Assembly: GCA_028386065.3 (NCBI GenBank)
Contig: JAKUCV010003057.1
Span: 178,247-242,246 of the forward strand
Length of the DNA stretch: 64,000 bases
Reading direction: 5' to 3'
Origin: Turnera subulata
Lineage: Eukaryota; Streptophyta; Magnoliopsida; Malpighiales; Passifloraceae
The notes beneath the pieces are model-generated. The model was not told where the DNA came from, did not search any database, and saw only the letters and a list, made by a program, of their open reading frames with translations. How positions within the stretch are numbered: the first letter of the stretch is position 1; each line of letters begins with the position of its first letter. This document shows positions 10,870 through 21,023 of this stretch, piece by piece. A program made the position numbers and the translations under genes.

Positions 10870-12141
10870 TGTTTTCTGTGTCTTTTACCAATGTTTTGCT
10901 ATGGTGTGTTCACTCTTGCTTTTAAGCTGTAATTATGAATTGGATCAAGAATAAGAATGATGTTCATGATGCAAAACAAGTCTAATCTCATTTATTAGTA
11001 GTTGGACAAAATTATAAAATTGGTAAAGGCTTTCAATAGATTGGGAAGGAAGAAAGGAAAAGAAGAAATGGATGTCTGGTGTTAAATATTCTTTGAGACA
11101 ACTAGATGAGCAGAGGGCCCAATCATAAATAAGAATGTGCCACACGTTGTTAAAGCACATAATGCCCAACTGGTCCAGTGTCTGTGAAAGCGCATAGCAA
11201 TTGACCAAAAGTGGCATTATTATAAAAGTATAATCCAAAGTAAAAGATCACTCCATGCCACACCTAGACAGTGACTTTCCATTTGTTAGACCAATCGGAA
11301 ATTGACCCACCGCCACCCTGTGCCAGCTAATAGAATAAGCCTTGAGAAAGAAAGTGACAGACAAATGAAATCATTGGAGAATAACAGATCATCTGTACAA
11401 ATTTTCTATATGTATTGTGTTTCATTTACAAATCACAACCTGAGGAATACTGAGTTTTCCATGATTACAGAAGAGAAAACTCAACTGCAGCCATACAGTT
11501 GCTACCATTTTGTTTCTTTTTCATCTGCTGCAACTGTTGACATCCAAGAATGAAAAGAAAATACCCTCTACTTTTGACAGCAGAGTACTCTCAGTAAAAG
11601 GCCATGAGAAACTTACCATCGGATACCAGTTGAGCTTGTGGGATCAGTTAGAGATATAATTGCTGAGGTAGCTGAAAGAATCATGACACTTTCCCTATTC
11701 GCAAAATTGCCTTTTTCTCGTAAACTTACACCATTCATAAAAGAATGCTGGGGCCATCTTGGATTCATAATCTTCTGTTTCTGATATTTTAAGCAATAAA
11801 GAATCCAGAACTTTGACAAAGCCAATCAGCCAAGTCACAATTTCTGTCGGATGGCTTAAACATGCAGGCAGGTCAGTGTATCTTGGCTGGAAACTCTCTC
11901 TCTCTCCACCAGCATGGATGCCACCACTTCACAAAAATGCTTGTCATGTAGCCAAAAATTTCAACCTTTTGAACTCTGAGGAAATAACCATTTATGCTTT
12001 CCCAATAATGCCATCCTTGTCAGCCTATTGCAGTGACACTTAAAGACAATCTCAAAAGATTGCATTTGCTTAAATTATCCCGAAAATCAGCAGCAAAATG
12101 ATCAATCACCAAAGTCCACTTCCAACTAACTTCCCTGAATG
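10870..12141. other. Intergenic; 3' flanks of two convergent genes
   Basis: Contains the expected 3' UTR of the F-box gene (AATAAG near 10949) and of the pseudokinase gene. Short frames on both strands show no domain or codon signal. Confidence 0.5.
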
Positions 12142-14114
12142 TCATCTTCCTATCTCTTCAAGCTTCCACAGGATTTCCTTAATGGTTGGCCGGAGCGAGG
12201 CCGACGGGGAGCAACAAGCCATGGCAAGCTGAAAGAATTTGAGTATGCATTCTTCAGTGACAGGCTTTTCAGTATCACTGCTATTGCTTACAAGTATGTC
12301 TGGATGGTACAAATCTGAGATTCTGCGGTCAAGGACAGCATTTCTCATGAAAGTTGGCAAATAAAAATTCTCATCAGGTGTTGGATTATCACTGACTGGT
12401 TCCTTGCCAGAGAGTAGTTCAAGCAAGATTACTCCAAAGCTGTATATATCAGTCTCTTCACTTGCATCTTTCATTTTGATAAGCTCAGGAGCTTTATACC
12501 CTTCTGCTGCAGAAGCTTCAAGCATTTCTTGGGCAGCAGTAGGATTCAAGAGCAAATGTAGGCCAAAATCTGAGATGCAGGGTTGGGAGTTGCGAGCCAA
12601 TAATATGTTCTTTGACTTGAGATTCCCATGAACTATAGGCTTCAGCAATCCTGTGTGGAGATGATCCAGGCCTTTGGCTATGCCTGTGGATATGCTGTGG
12701 ATGAGGGTCCATTTGTGAGATTCTGCAGTCCCATCTGTGTCCATAGACAAGGCAAGGTTACTGTGAGGGTGGGATTTGCATACAAAACACAACAAAATCG
12801 GTCCAAAAACAGAAAATTCATATCGTTATTGAAAAGAGTGTTGGCATGCAAAGGAATGGAGAGCTGAGTAAAGAACAGCTATCTTGCTTGAGGAGAAAAG
12901 AAATGGAAAATGACAAAGTTAGATGCTGACATGTATGAATTAAGCAGCAACGCAGATAAATAAAAAATTATAACAGCCACCCAAGAAATGAACAAAATAA
13001 TGCACACAAAAGATGAATCTAGTAAAGCACTTGAAAGAAATCTGAATAAAGGACAAACTAAATATATATATAAAAAAAAAGGGGAAGATGGAATCAAAGT
13101 AAATACCAAGTGATAAAAAATTTTACTATTCAAGATCTACAAAACTCAGAAGATGCCAAAGACAAGTTAAGGTGGTACTTTTTTAACACTTGAAACATGC
13201 AAAATCATTTTACAAGCCATTGATGGATTATGAAGTCCTGGGAAAGAGGACAGTGGACACATGACAACGCGTGAAATTAATTAATGTGGAGCAGCGGAGA
13301 CACATTTTTTCTTTTGTACAAAACTGTGCAATTCCAGCATTCCATCAGTCTTGATTGATCACCGAACTTTGAAAATTCCCTCCTTCCCAGTTGGAATCAT
13401 TAAATACATAAACATATAGTCAATAATTGATCCAATTTCGCCTCATCTTTGTGTGACAGCTATGCAGGGAAAAGGACTGATAGTAATTCTGTTTTTTTTT
13501 GCAGGATATACTGAAAAACACAGAAAAAGCCTCTACTTTTCCTGCATTTCGTAGGAAACCAGACACAAAGTAAGTAATGTAAGAGACTGAAAGAACATAC
13601 CCTTGATGAACTGAGCCAGATTGCCACGCCTGAAGAAAGGATGGACTAGAAGTTTTTCACCTCTTGGTCCAGCATAGAACCCCAGAAGAGGGACCAAACA
13701 TGGATGCCTAACACCTCCCAGCAGCTGAATCACATCAACGAGGTCTTTATCTCTGGTAGTGCAAACTGGCCTCAAGAACCTAAGCAACCTCACGCAGTTG
13801 CTTTCCTGAAGAAAGGCCTTGTACAAAGTACCATAGTTGGATTTCCCTATAACCTCTCCAGGAGCATCAAGAATGTCGGTTATGGTGAGGTCCTGGCCAC
13901 CATGAAAAGTCACCAAGTCCTCTTCTTTTGCCTCATCTCCAAGCTTCTCTTCAATGTTCTCTATGTCATCCTCATCATCCTTCTTGTCTCTTCTTCTCCT
14001 CCTCAAGTAAATGAAGAAGATGATGACGATAACAAAGAGAATGATCAGTACAGTAGCTGAAGTTAATCCTATAATCAGCTTCAACCTCAGGCTAGATTTA
14101 AGTTCGAGAGACAT
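12142..14114 (-). CDS. Transmembrane receptor-like pseudokinase (TMKL1-like, no ectodomain), 2 exons
   Basis: Exon 1 is 14114-13601 and exon 2 is 12734-12142, joining in phase to give 368 residues. A very short N-terminus (MSLELKSSLRLK) leads into a transmembrane helix at about 13-37 (IIGLTSATVLIILFVIVIIF), a basic RRRRRDKK stop-transfer segment and an acidic linker. The kinase fold follows: P-loop remnant GEVIGKSNYGTLYKA; the catalytic lysine is missing (CVRLLRFLRP); HGN replaces HRD in IVHGNLKSKNILL; DFG is kept in SDFGL. It is therefore probably catalytically inactive and signals by binding. The sequence resembles the C-terminal half of LRR-type inactive kinases such as TMKL1, but the leucine-rich repeats are absent. 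A start at 14204 would add 30 residues with a second hydrophobic stretch. I prefer 14114. Confidence 0.82.
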
Positions 14115-14893
14115 TGCAATATTTTCTAAGGGAATAACCCAGATAGAAAATATAAAGATATGTTTATAAAAACTCAAGAAAAATGGGGGAGTACTAGAGA
14201 ACAAAGTGGAGGGTAAGTATGAAGATCTGGGTTTGGCATTAGAGAGATGGGGAGAGACAAGTTAAGGTGCTGCATATGGAAAAGTGTGAAGCAGAGGACA
14301 AACGGCATGAAGATAGAATAGAACTTTGTGCTTGGTGGTGGAACCCAGATTTATGTGAATTCTTGGGAGTTGGTGGCTTGAAAAAAAAAAAAGGAAAGCA
14401 AGAAACTGGAATGGAAAATGACTTGGATCAAGACTCAAGAAAGATATATATGACAAGGGAATGAATATATAAATTAGTATTGGAAGAGAATTATGAGGTG
14501 GGTGGAATGGAATGGGATGAAAGTTTTGGTGTTAAAAGTACAGGGCTGAATCTAGTAGCAGTAGGAGAGGTGTCTCTGGCCATGTGAAGCTATTTTATCA
14601 GTTTAGAGTCACATTTGACAGGTTCTTGTGTGTGTGTGGTATTTGTAAGCCGTGGAAACTGGAAAGTGGAAGTTGGGAGTTCTGTCTCGGGCCATTATAT
14701 GGTTTTTATTGACAAGGACAGGCTTCCTGTTCTAGAGTACGACTTTTCCTCTTGTTATGTTGTTGCTCCAGTTTCTTCCACACCATTTTTACCCAGGGGA
14801 GATGCTACACTATAGTGACCTCTATGTCTTGTCACTCTTTTTACCCCTCCCCCGAACCGGGGTCGCGTATATATCTACTATTAATATTATTTT
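14115..14893. other. Intergenic; 5' flank of the pseudokinase gene
   Basis: Presumed promoter and 5' UTR of the minus-strand pseudokinase. No coding frame of substance. The sequence ends at a short local tandem repeat (next entry) into which the Mutator-like element inserted. Confidence 0.5.
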
Positions 14894-14921
14894 AGGAAAT
14901 TATATGCATTGGTTAAAAAGG

Positions 14922-15050
14922 GGCTTCATTACAAAATACTCCCTGAACTTTAGGTCAAAATAGGATCACCCCCTGACAAAAAAAAAAATCGGTATTTAAC
15001 CCCCTAAACTTAATTATTCTTTGGTTTACCCCTTTTGGTTGGACCGATTC
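14922..15050 (+). repeat. Left terminal inverted repeat of the Pack-MULE
   Basis: Matches the reverse complement of the right end, beginning GGCTTCATTACAAAATA and continuing through CCCTGAACTTT, TCACCCCCTGA and TATTTAACCCCCTAAA with scattered substitutions and small indels. Confidence 0.85.
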
Positions 15051-15125
15051 TGTTTACTAACAGAAAATTAACAGAGTTGTGGATGTTGAACACGTGTATT
15101 GTTCTAGACCGTTGATTTGCCCCAT

Positions 15126-15300
15126 GATTTTTTTTTACTTTCTTCTTTTTTTCTTCTTTCTTTTTTTTCCTTCTTTTTTTTCCTTTTTTCTTTTTTCTTC
15201 CTCACCGGACATTTTCTTTTTTTTATTTTCTCTCTTCCTTTCTTCTCTTTTATTCTTCCTTCCTCTTCTTCTTCCTTTTTTTTTTCCCTCTTCCCATTCC
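15126..15300 (+). repeat. Pyrimidine-rich (T/C) tract
   Basis: About 175 bp of almost pure T and C, with runs of T up to nine, inside the Pack-MULE. It produces long but meaningless frames on both strands (Phe/Ser-rich or Lys/Arg-rich). Confidence 0.7.
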
Positions 15301-15545
15301 AGTTGCTTCCGTCTGAAGATGAGCCGCTGTCCCACCACCGGAATCCCCTTCATCATCCCGATTCGCTCGTGCAGCGACATCACTGTGTCGTCGCAGTTCG
15401 CCTGGATGACCAGGTTCCACCCGTCGCCGATCTTCTTCACAAAGATTGCAGGAGAGAGAAGACGAAGATGACGAAGCCGACGAGGAGGAGGAGGACGGCC
15501 AAAACGAAGATGAAGACGAGGCGGAGGAGGAGGAATAGGAAGGAT
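15288..15545 (-). pseudogene. Captured ubiquitin-like domain fragment (UPL5-like)
   Basis: Read on the minus strand, 15446-15288 encodes IFVKKIGDGWNLVIQANCDD and then TVMSLHERI, PVVGQRLIF and KQLEWE. This is the beta-grasp core of a ubiquitin-like domain. Spacing and the QRLI(F/Y)...KQL(Q/E)WE ending resemble the N-terminal ubiquitin-like domain of plant HECT ligase UPL5. A serine-rich stretch upstream (to about 15545) is in a different frame, so the fragment has at least one frameshift. It has no promoter or full domain of its own and lies head to head with the XCT fragment inside the Pack-MULE. The UPL5 assignment is from memory and less certain than the domain call. Confidence 0.55.
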
Positions 15546-15581
15546 TGGCATCGGAAACGCGGGAATTGGAGAGGCTCTTGG

Positions 15582-15888
15582 GACGCGGTGAGGATCCGGC
15601 GGCTCGAGAAGCAGCGAGAAGCGAGCGGCGCAAAATCCAAGAGCTCAAGACCAAGTCCGCCTCCTCCAAGGGCCAGCCTGGTCTCCTCCAATTCGGGTCA
15701 AGTACTTTCGAGGTCCGTATCCCGACCGAATCCCCCACCTTATTTTGATTCCTGTAGTATCATCATCATCACCTTGTGCGTTTTACATTACGGGTCAATA
15801 CGAATTTGCTACTTTTCGGTTTTGATTGATTTGTGTGTTTGTTTGCTTGGTGTTCCAGATTCTAGAGACCGCATTCAAGAAAGAAACG
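15582..15888 (+). pseudogene. XCT: Captured XAP5/XCT (XAP5 CIRCADIAN TIMEKEEPER) gene fragment with intron
   Basis: 15582-15712 encodes DAVRIRRLEKQREA and, after a one-base frameshift, ERRKIQELK...KGQPGLLQFGSSTFE, the N-terminal region of the conserved XAP5-family nuclear protein. A GT at 15713 and an AG at 15857-15858 bound an intron. After it, 15859-15888 continues in phase with ILETAFKKET. The fragment therefore came from genomic DNA rather than from a retrotranscribed mRNA. The frameshift and missing remainder make it a pseudogene. In plants the intact gene acts in circadian timing and small-RNA/transcript processing; this copy would not. Confidence 0.72.
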
Positions 15889-16622
15889 AGGATGAAGACA
15901 TTGGGTTTGGGTTTAAACTTTGAGTTTGGATTTTGGGTGGTTGCACATGCAGGGGTGGAGGACGAAAGGAGGAGGGAGGTTGGGGTGGTTTAGATGTCAC
16001 TGTTATGGTGTTAATGGTGGTGGTTATGATGGCTGTAGTGGCAGTGGGTGGTGTTTGGTAGGGGAGAGCAAACGGTCGGTTCGGCATATGCCGTGCCGAT
16101 AAGGGATCGGTATGACTTTTCCGACACCCTTTTTTTCCGACCGATGCCGTGCCGCTATTCCCTCGGTTCGGTCGGAATTAGTATCGACCGATAGCAAATA
16201 CATAAACTGAAAACAAATATTTTTTTTTGGATTGAAAAGAGTAACATCATTACCAGACTTGGCATCATCACATCAGTGCATCAAAATAATCCCAGACACA
16301 ATTGAAATGAAATACAATACCAATGTTCAAATCCAAAACAAGATGGACTAAATAATCCAATTACACATCTAATTAACATCTCAATGAGCAATTCCAGAAA
16401 TAGAAGCTGAGTTGCTCCACCATTGCAGAAGAAGTTGCGTTGAGACGATTCAGATTTGTCATTCCAATTTTCAGCAAAACTTAAAAATTGAACAACAACA
16501 CAATGAATCACATTAGAAGAAGGAAAGATCAAATAGTCAAATAACCAGGAAAAAACTGAATTATGAACATACTCACATTCATATCAGTTCACTTCCATTC
16601 CACCAGCATCCAATGTCCAATA

Positions 16623-19201
16623 TCAAACTTCATGAGAAGGATCTTGAATCAACAAGTCCCTCATTTCTTTCAAATTGCAATTGACAGTAGACAATAGCAT
16701 TAGCAATTCATGTAAGACAGTAAACAAATATTAATGAACAAACACATAAGATGGAGTATAAACTATAAAGTATATTACCTTCCTCGAGTTTCTCCACATT
16801 TGCAGCAGTTTCATCAACATTTAATTCGGACTTATATTCTGGAATTCCTTGTCTAATCCAATCTTGTGCACAAATTAGTGCTTGCACAATTTTTGGAGTC
16901 AAGGAACTCCTATAAGGGTCCAGAACTCTGCCACTAGTACTGAAAACAGACTCGGATGCAACCGTGGACACCGGCACTGCAAGAACATCTCGAGCCATAC
17001 AGGATAGAACAGGAAACCTAGGAGAGTTTATCTTCCACCACTGAAGAATGTCAAATTTCTTGGATTCTGGCTCAACCTCCTCTGCAAGATATCTTTCTAG
17101 CTCAGATTTTGATCCTCCATTTTCCTCAGTCCTCATCTTCTTGTACTCGTTCTTTAAGTCCTCTTTGAACTCCCTCATTCGGCCCCTTGCTGATTCTCTT
17201 CCTTCAGCATCAGCTTCTGAATCTGCATTTGATGTTGTTGCAGAAGATGATCCTGCTGAGCTGCTGGAGGATTGTGTGTGTGGATTTGTTCGAGAAGGAG
17301 GAAAGACCAGAACTTGATAAGCATTGAACATGGCATTGACTGCAACTTGGACTTTATCCCACATTTTGATACCCGAGGCTTCACCATAAACTTTCTTCAG
17401 CGAAAACTGCACAAAGCCAGATTTGTACCTCGGATCCAGAATTGATGCCATGAATGGCACCATGTTGAACTTGTCAATGTCGCCCCAGTACTTGTCAAAT
17501 TTTGACTTCATATTCTGAGCCATGATGCTCATTTCCAAGTCATCATTGTCAATCCAACGCATCAACATTCCAAGAAGAGAAATGATTTCTTCAAAGTATG
17601 CATTGCAAGTGACATATTTAGTACCAGAAACAAATGTTGTAAGATCATAAAAATGACCCAAGCAGTTGCATAATCTCCTAGCATTACGCCAATCTTCTGA
17701 ATTAGGTAAACCTAGCCAATCGTCATCTATTCCTTTTTCAGCTGACTCCATATCCTTCTTAAAGTTATCATCTTCAATCACAAAATTGTCAAATGCAACT
17801 TCATACTTACAAGCTGTAAACAACATAAGGAATGTTGAATTCCAGCGAGTAGGAACATCAAGAGACAGCAAGGCTTTGCCTTGATTTCCATCTGCAGGTA
17901 TACACTCTTTGAATTTCTGCCACCTAGCAGGAGATTGCCTAACATACCTAACAACTCTTCTGATTCTATACACTGACTTCCCTGTGTATCTTAAGCCATC
18001 ACCCACAATAAGATTCACAATATGTGCTACACACCTCATGTGAATGTATTTACACCCCATTACACTACCTTTCCACTTGCCTACCTTCTTCTGCAAGTTG
18101 CTCACAGCAACATCATTAGAGGAGGCATTATCAACAGTTAGTGTAAAAACAGCACCTATTCCCCACTCATTCAAGCACTTCTCAATCCCAGCAGCAATCT
18201 TTTCCCCTTTATGACTAGCTATAGGACAAAGATTCAAGACATATTTCCTCAACTTCCACTCATTATCAATGAAGTGTGCAGTGAGGCTCATGTAATTAAT
18301 CCTTTGGACTGATGTCCATGTGTCTGTTGTCAGACACACTCTTTGACAGTTAGTCTTAATAAAATCCTTAAGACTCTTTTTTTCATCTAGATAATACTGA
18401 AGACAGTCCCTAGAAATAGTCCATCTAGAGGGAACCTTAAATCTGGGACATGCAATTGACATAAATTTCCTGAAACCATACCCCTCTACAAACCTAAAAG
18501 GTAACTCATCAGCAATTATCATAACAGCCAAAGCTTTCCTACAAGATTCTTGATCAAACCTATATGTAGCTAGACTACTCTTTCCATCCTCATCCTCCCC
18601 ATGAACCAATTCAGTTTGGCAGTAATCATCAATGCTACGATTTTGAAGGCATTTCTTAAGGTGAGCTAACATACCAGATGTCCCGTTTTTCTTTGGATCA
18701 GCCCTGAATTCTTGGCCGCATCTGTTGCATTTGCCAATTCGAACCCCAGTAGGACTCTCAATCTTTTTGAAATATTCCCATACCTTTGACCTCTCCTTCC
18801 TTGATATTACAACAGTCTTTGTATCAGCAGATGGGATTTGGGGTTGTTGGGTTGTTTCTTGCTCTCTTGCTGCCATTGATGCACTGCAAAGAAAGAGGAA
18901 AACAACAAGCAATTAATTTAGTGAATGCACTTGACACAAACACTAAGACACTAACACTGTAACACAAACAAAACAGTAGGCAAATAAACACACTGTAGGC
19001 AAATAAACACAAATAACGTAGTACTCACGGTTTATTGAATGCTGCAGCTGGAGGTGGTGGTGGCATCAGCAACCTTGGCTGATCAACATCCATCGCATTC
19101 CCTCCTTCAGACTCAGGCGTGACAGCACCATAACCAGATGCTGCAGAACTGTCCACAACAGAATGACTGGGCCTAGGGCTGGGAGCATCAACTTCTTCCA
19201 T
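16623..19201 (-). CDS. hAT transposase (BED zinc finger, RICESLEEPER-like), 3 exons
   Basis: The exons are 19201-19029, 18883-16779 and 16666-16623; phases join to give 773 residues. The N-terminus is MEEVDAPSPRPSHS with a proline run. A BED-type zinc finger follows (SKVWEYFKKIE ... GKCNRCGQEF ... MLAHLKKC) for end binding. The RNase H-like transposase core shows CLTTDTWTS, TLTVDNASSND and VPTRWNSTFLML. The C-terminal hAT dimerisation domain includes ILQWWKINSPRFPVLS and VPVSTVASESVFSTSGRVLD. No stop or frameshift occurs in the 2.1 kb main exon. A start at the internal Met (18876) is possible but would leave the well-phased first exon unused. The last exon, ending IQDPSHEV, is the least certain: its acceptor AAAG lacks a strong pyrimidine tract. 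Confidence 0.88.
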
Positions 19202-19654
19202 CTATCACAACACATGAACACAATGAAAGCAAACCTAGAAAGAAAACCAAGAGAAGAAAGTAAACTCAAAAACGAAAGCAAACCCAGAAACATAGACCAA
19301 ACCCAGAAAACAAACCCAGAAATAGAGAGCAAGCAAACCCAGAAAACAGACACAGAAAGCAAACACAGAAATTAAATACAAATTCGTCAATTACAATTGC
19401 AATCGAACATAGAAATTAATTATAAGTTACAATAGCAACCCAACCCACAAATTAACTAGTAATTACACAATTGCAATCGAACCCAACAACCAATTGGAAA
19501 TTTGAATTGAAATCCAACCCAGAAATTAAAATTGGAAAGAGACAAAGAGATTGGGGAATTAGCAAATGGGGAATTAGAGAAAGAAATTAAATCGCAAACA
19601 AACCTATGGATTTGTGATACGATAAGATAGCAGCAAACGCACTAAGCAGTAAGG
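19202..19654. other. hAT 5' leader/promoter region
   Basis: Purine-rich sequence upstream of the transposase, with irregular AAACCCAGAAA-type repeats at about 19258-19375. No separate coding frame is credible. Confidence 0.5.
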
Positions 19655-19777
19655 AGGATGAGAAGGGAAGAAGATGGAATTGGGGAATTAGGGTTAGGAT
19701 GAGAAGGGAAGAAGATGGAATTGGGGAATTAGGGTTAGGATGAGAAGGGAAGATGATGGAATTACAGAATTGGGAAT
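19655..19777. repeat. 41-bp tandem repeat, three copies, in hAT leader
   Basis: Units beginning AGGATGAGAAGGGAAGA start at 19655, 19696 and 19737, a 41-bp period. The first two copies are identical and the third is diverged. Confidence 0.85.
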
Positions 19778-20869
19778 TTTAGGGTTTTGAAATTGGAAGA
19801 CGATTTGGGGATTTCGACTCCTTAACGGTGAATTTAAATATTGAATCAAGTTGGGCTTCACACTGCTTCACTAGTTCACTCTCGTCGCCGTCGCTACCGC
19901 GACCTCTGAACGGAGCCGTAGCCGCAAGCAGCCACAGACGGTGGCGGATTTTGGCTGAGACAGAGAGAGAAAGAAGAAGAAGAAGAATAGATAGAAAGAG
20001 AGAGTATCGAGCAAAAAATGAGGGGGGCACGGTTATGAGAGTATCGGGTTTTTTTTTTAAGGTTTGTCGGCTGGTCTGTGTGTGGTGGGCTTTAGTGGAA
20101 GGTTTTGTTGATGTGGGCTTACCGTCGGTACGGCCTGTGCCGATAACCGACGGTATAACCCACATCCTACCGTTTGGATGTCGCGGTGTTAACGGCACGG
20201 TTATGTCGGAGGGGGTGGCTCTGAATTGTCCCAAATTTCGAGCCGATACCGTCGGTTTTCGGTCGGTATCGGCTCGGTACAATCGGTTCGGTAATTATGC
20301 TCTTCCATGGTGTTTGGTGGCGGTGGTTGTGGTGGAGCGAAGAGGAAAAGAAGAAAAAAAAAAAAGAGAAGAAGAAGAAGCAGTGAGGAGAAGATTATGG
20401 TGATGGTGGTGGTGGCGGCGTGGTGGCCTTTTCCAGGAAGGAGTAAGATTGGATTAGGAGGTTGTTGTTGCTTTTCTTTTCTAACTAGGAAGTATTTTTC
20501 CCATTTTTTTTGTCACTCGTCATTTCCTTTTCTTTTCTAACTAGGCTAAATATTCCTCCTATCGTTTAAATATTCTATTTTTTTATTGTTTTAAATATAA
20601 TAATTAAAATTCATTTTTACTTTCTTTTTATAATTCTTTATTGTCTTTTTCATTTTTTTACTTTCTTTATTTTCCCTTTTCTTATGATATAAGTATTTAA
20701 TATTTTTTGTTTTGTTTTAAAAAGTAATAATTATTACATGGTTTGTCTTTTTTTATTTTTATAATTTTTTCTAAACATTAAAGTGAAAAAAGAATCGAAC
20801 GATGATGAGCTTGCCACGTGTCAATCATCAGTATATTCCGTTAAGTCAACTAACACAAGTGTAAAAACC

Positions 20870-20988
20870 CTAACGGAATGAGGCAAATTGCGAAAAAGTA
20901 AACTTTAGGGGGTTAAATATCGATTTTTTTTATCAGGGGGTGACCTTAGTTTGACCAAAAGTTCAGGGGGATATTTTGTAATGAAGCC
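20870..20988 (-). repeat. Right terminal inverted repeat of the Pack-MULE
   Basis: Reverse complement of the left end: reads inward from 20988 as GGCTTCATTACAAAATATCC, then CCCTGAACTTT, TCACCCCCTGA and ATTTAACCCCCTAAA. Confidence 0.85.
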
Positions 20989-21023
20989 GTTAAAAAGGTG
21001 AGAATAAGGAAATTATATGCATT

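Larger units (their letters stand above)
16059..20309 (-). mobile_element. hAT-superfamily DNA transposon, apparently complete (4251 bp)
   Basis: A perfect 8-bp target duplication, GTGTTTGG, flanks the element at 16051-16058 and 20310-20317. The ends are imperfect inverted repeats: TAGGGGAGAGCA on the left and CATGGAAGAGCA as the complement of the right. Subterminal regions (about 16070-16195 and 20120-20295) are rich in CGGTCGG/CCGACCG and TCGGTAT-type motifs in both orientations, as expected for hAT transposase binding. The interior encodes one uninterrupted transposase. The element sits inside the Pack-MULE and so inserted later. It has the features of an autonomous copy. Confidence 0.9.
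14922..20988. mobile_element. Mutator-like (Pack-MULE type) non-autonomous element carrying host gene fragments
   Basis: The element is bounded by a perfect 10-bp target-site duplication, GTTAAAAAGG, at 14912-14921 and 20989-20998. Its ends are inverted repeats beginning GGCTTCATTACAAAATA, recognisable over roughly 100-180 bp (14922 to about 15050, and about 20870 to 20988). A long TIR with a 9-11 bp duplication is diagnostic of Mutator-like elements. Without the nested hAT it would be about 1.8 kb. It encodes no MuDR transposase. Instead it holds fragments resembling UPL5 and XCT host genes, the arrangement known as a Pack-MULE. Its transposition would need a transposase from elsewhere. Confidence 0.88.
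14894..21023 (+). repeat. Split local direct repeat AGGAAATTATATGCATT flanking the Mutator-like element
   Basis: AGGAAATTATATGCATT is found at 14894-14910 and 21007-21023. Removing the element and one copy of its target duplication leaves the two copies 36 bp apart. The pre-insertion site was therefore a short tandem duplication, separate from the target-site duplication itself. Confidence 0.75.

Noticed and set aside
15117..15923. 268-residue frame in the Pack-MULE as a gene
   Set aside because: It joins a T/C-rich tract, a frameshifted XCT fragment and intron sequence across frames. Composition, not selection, keeps it open.
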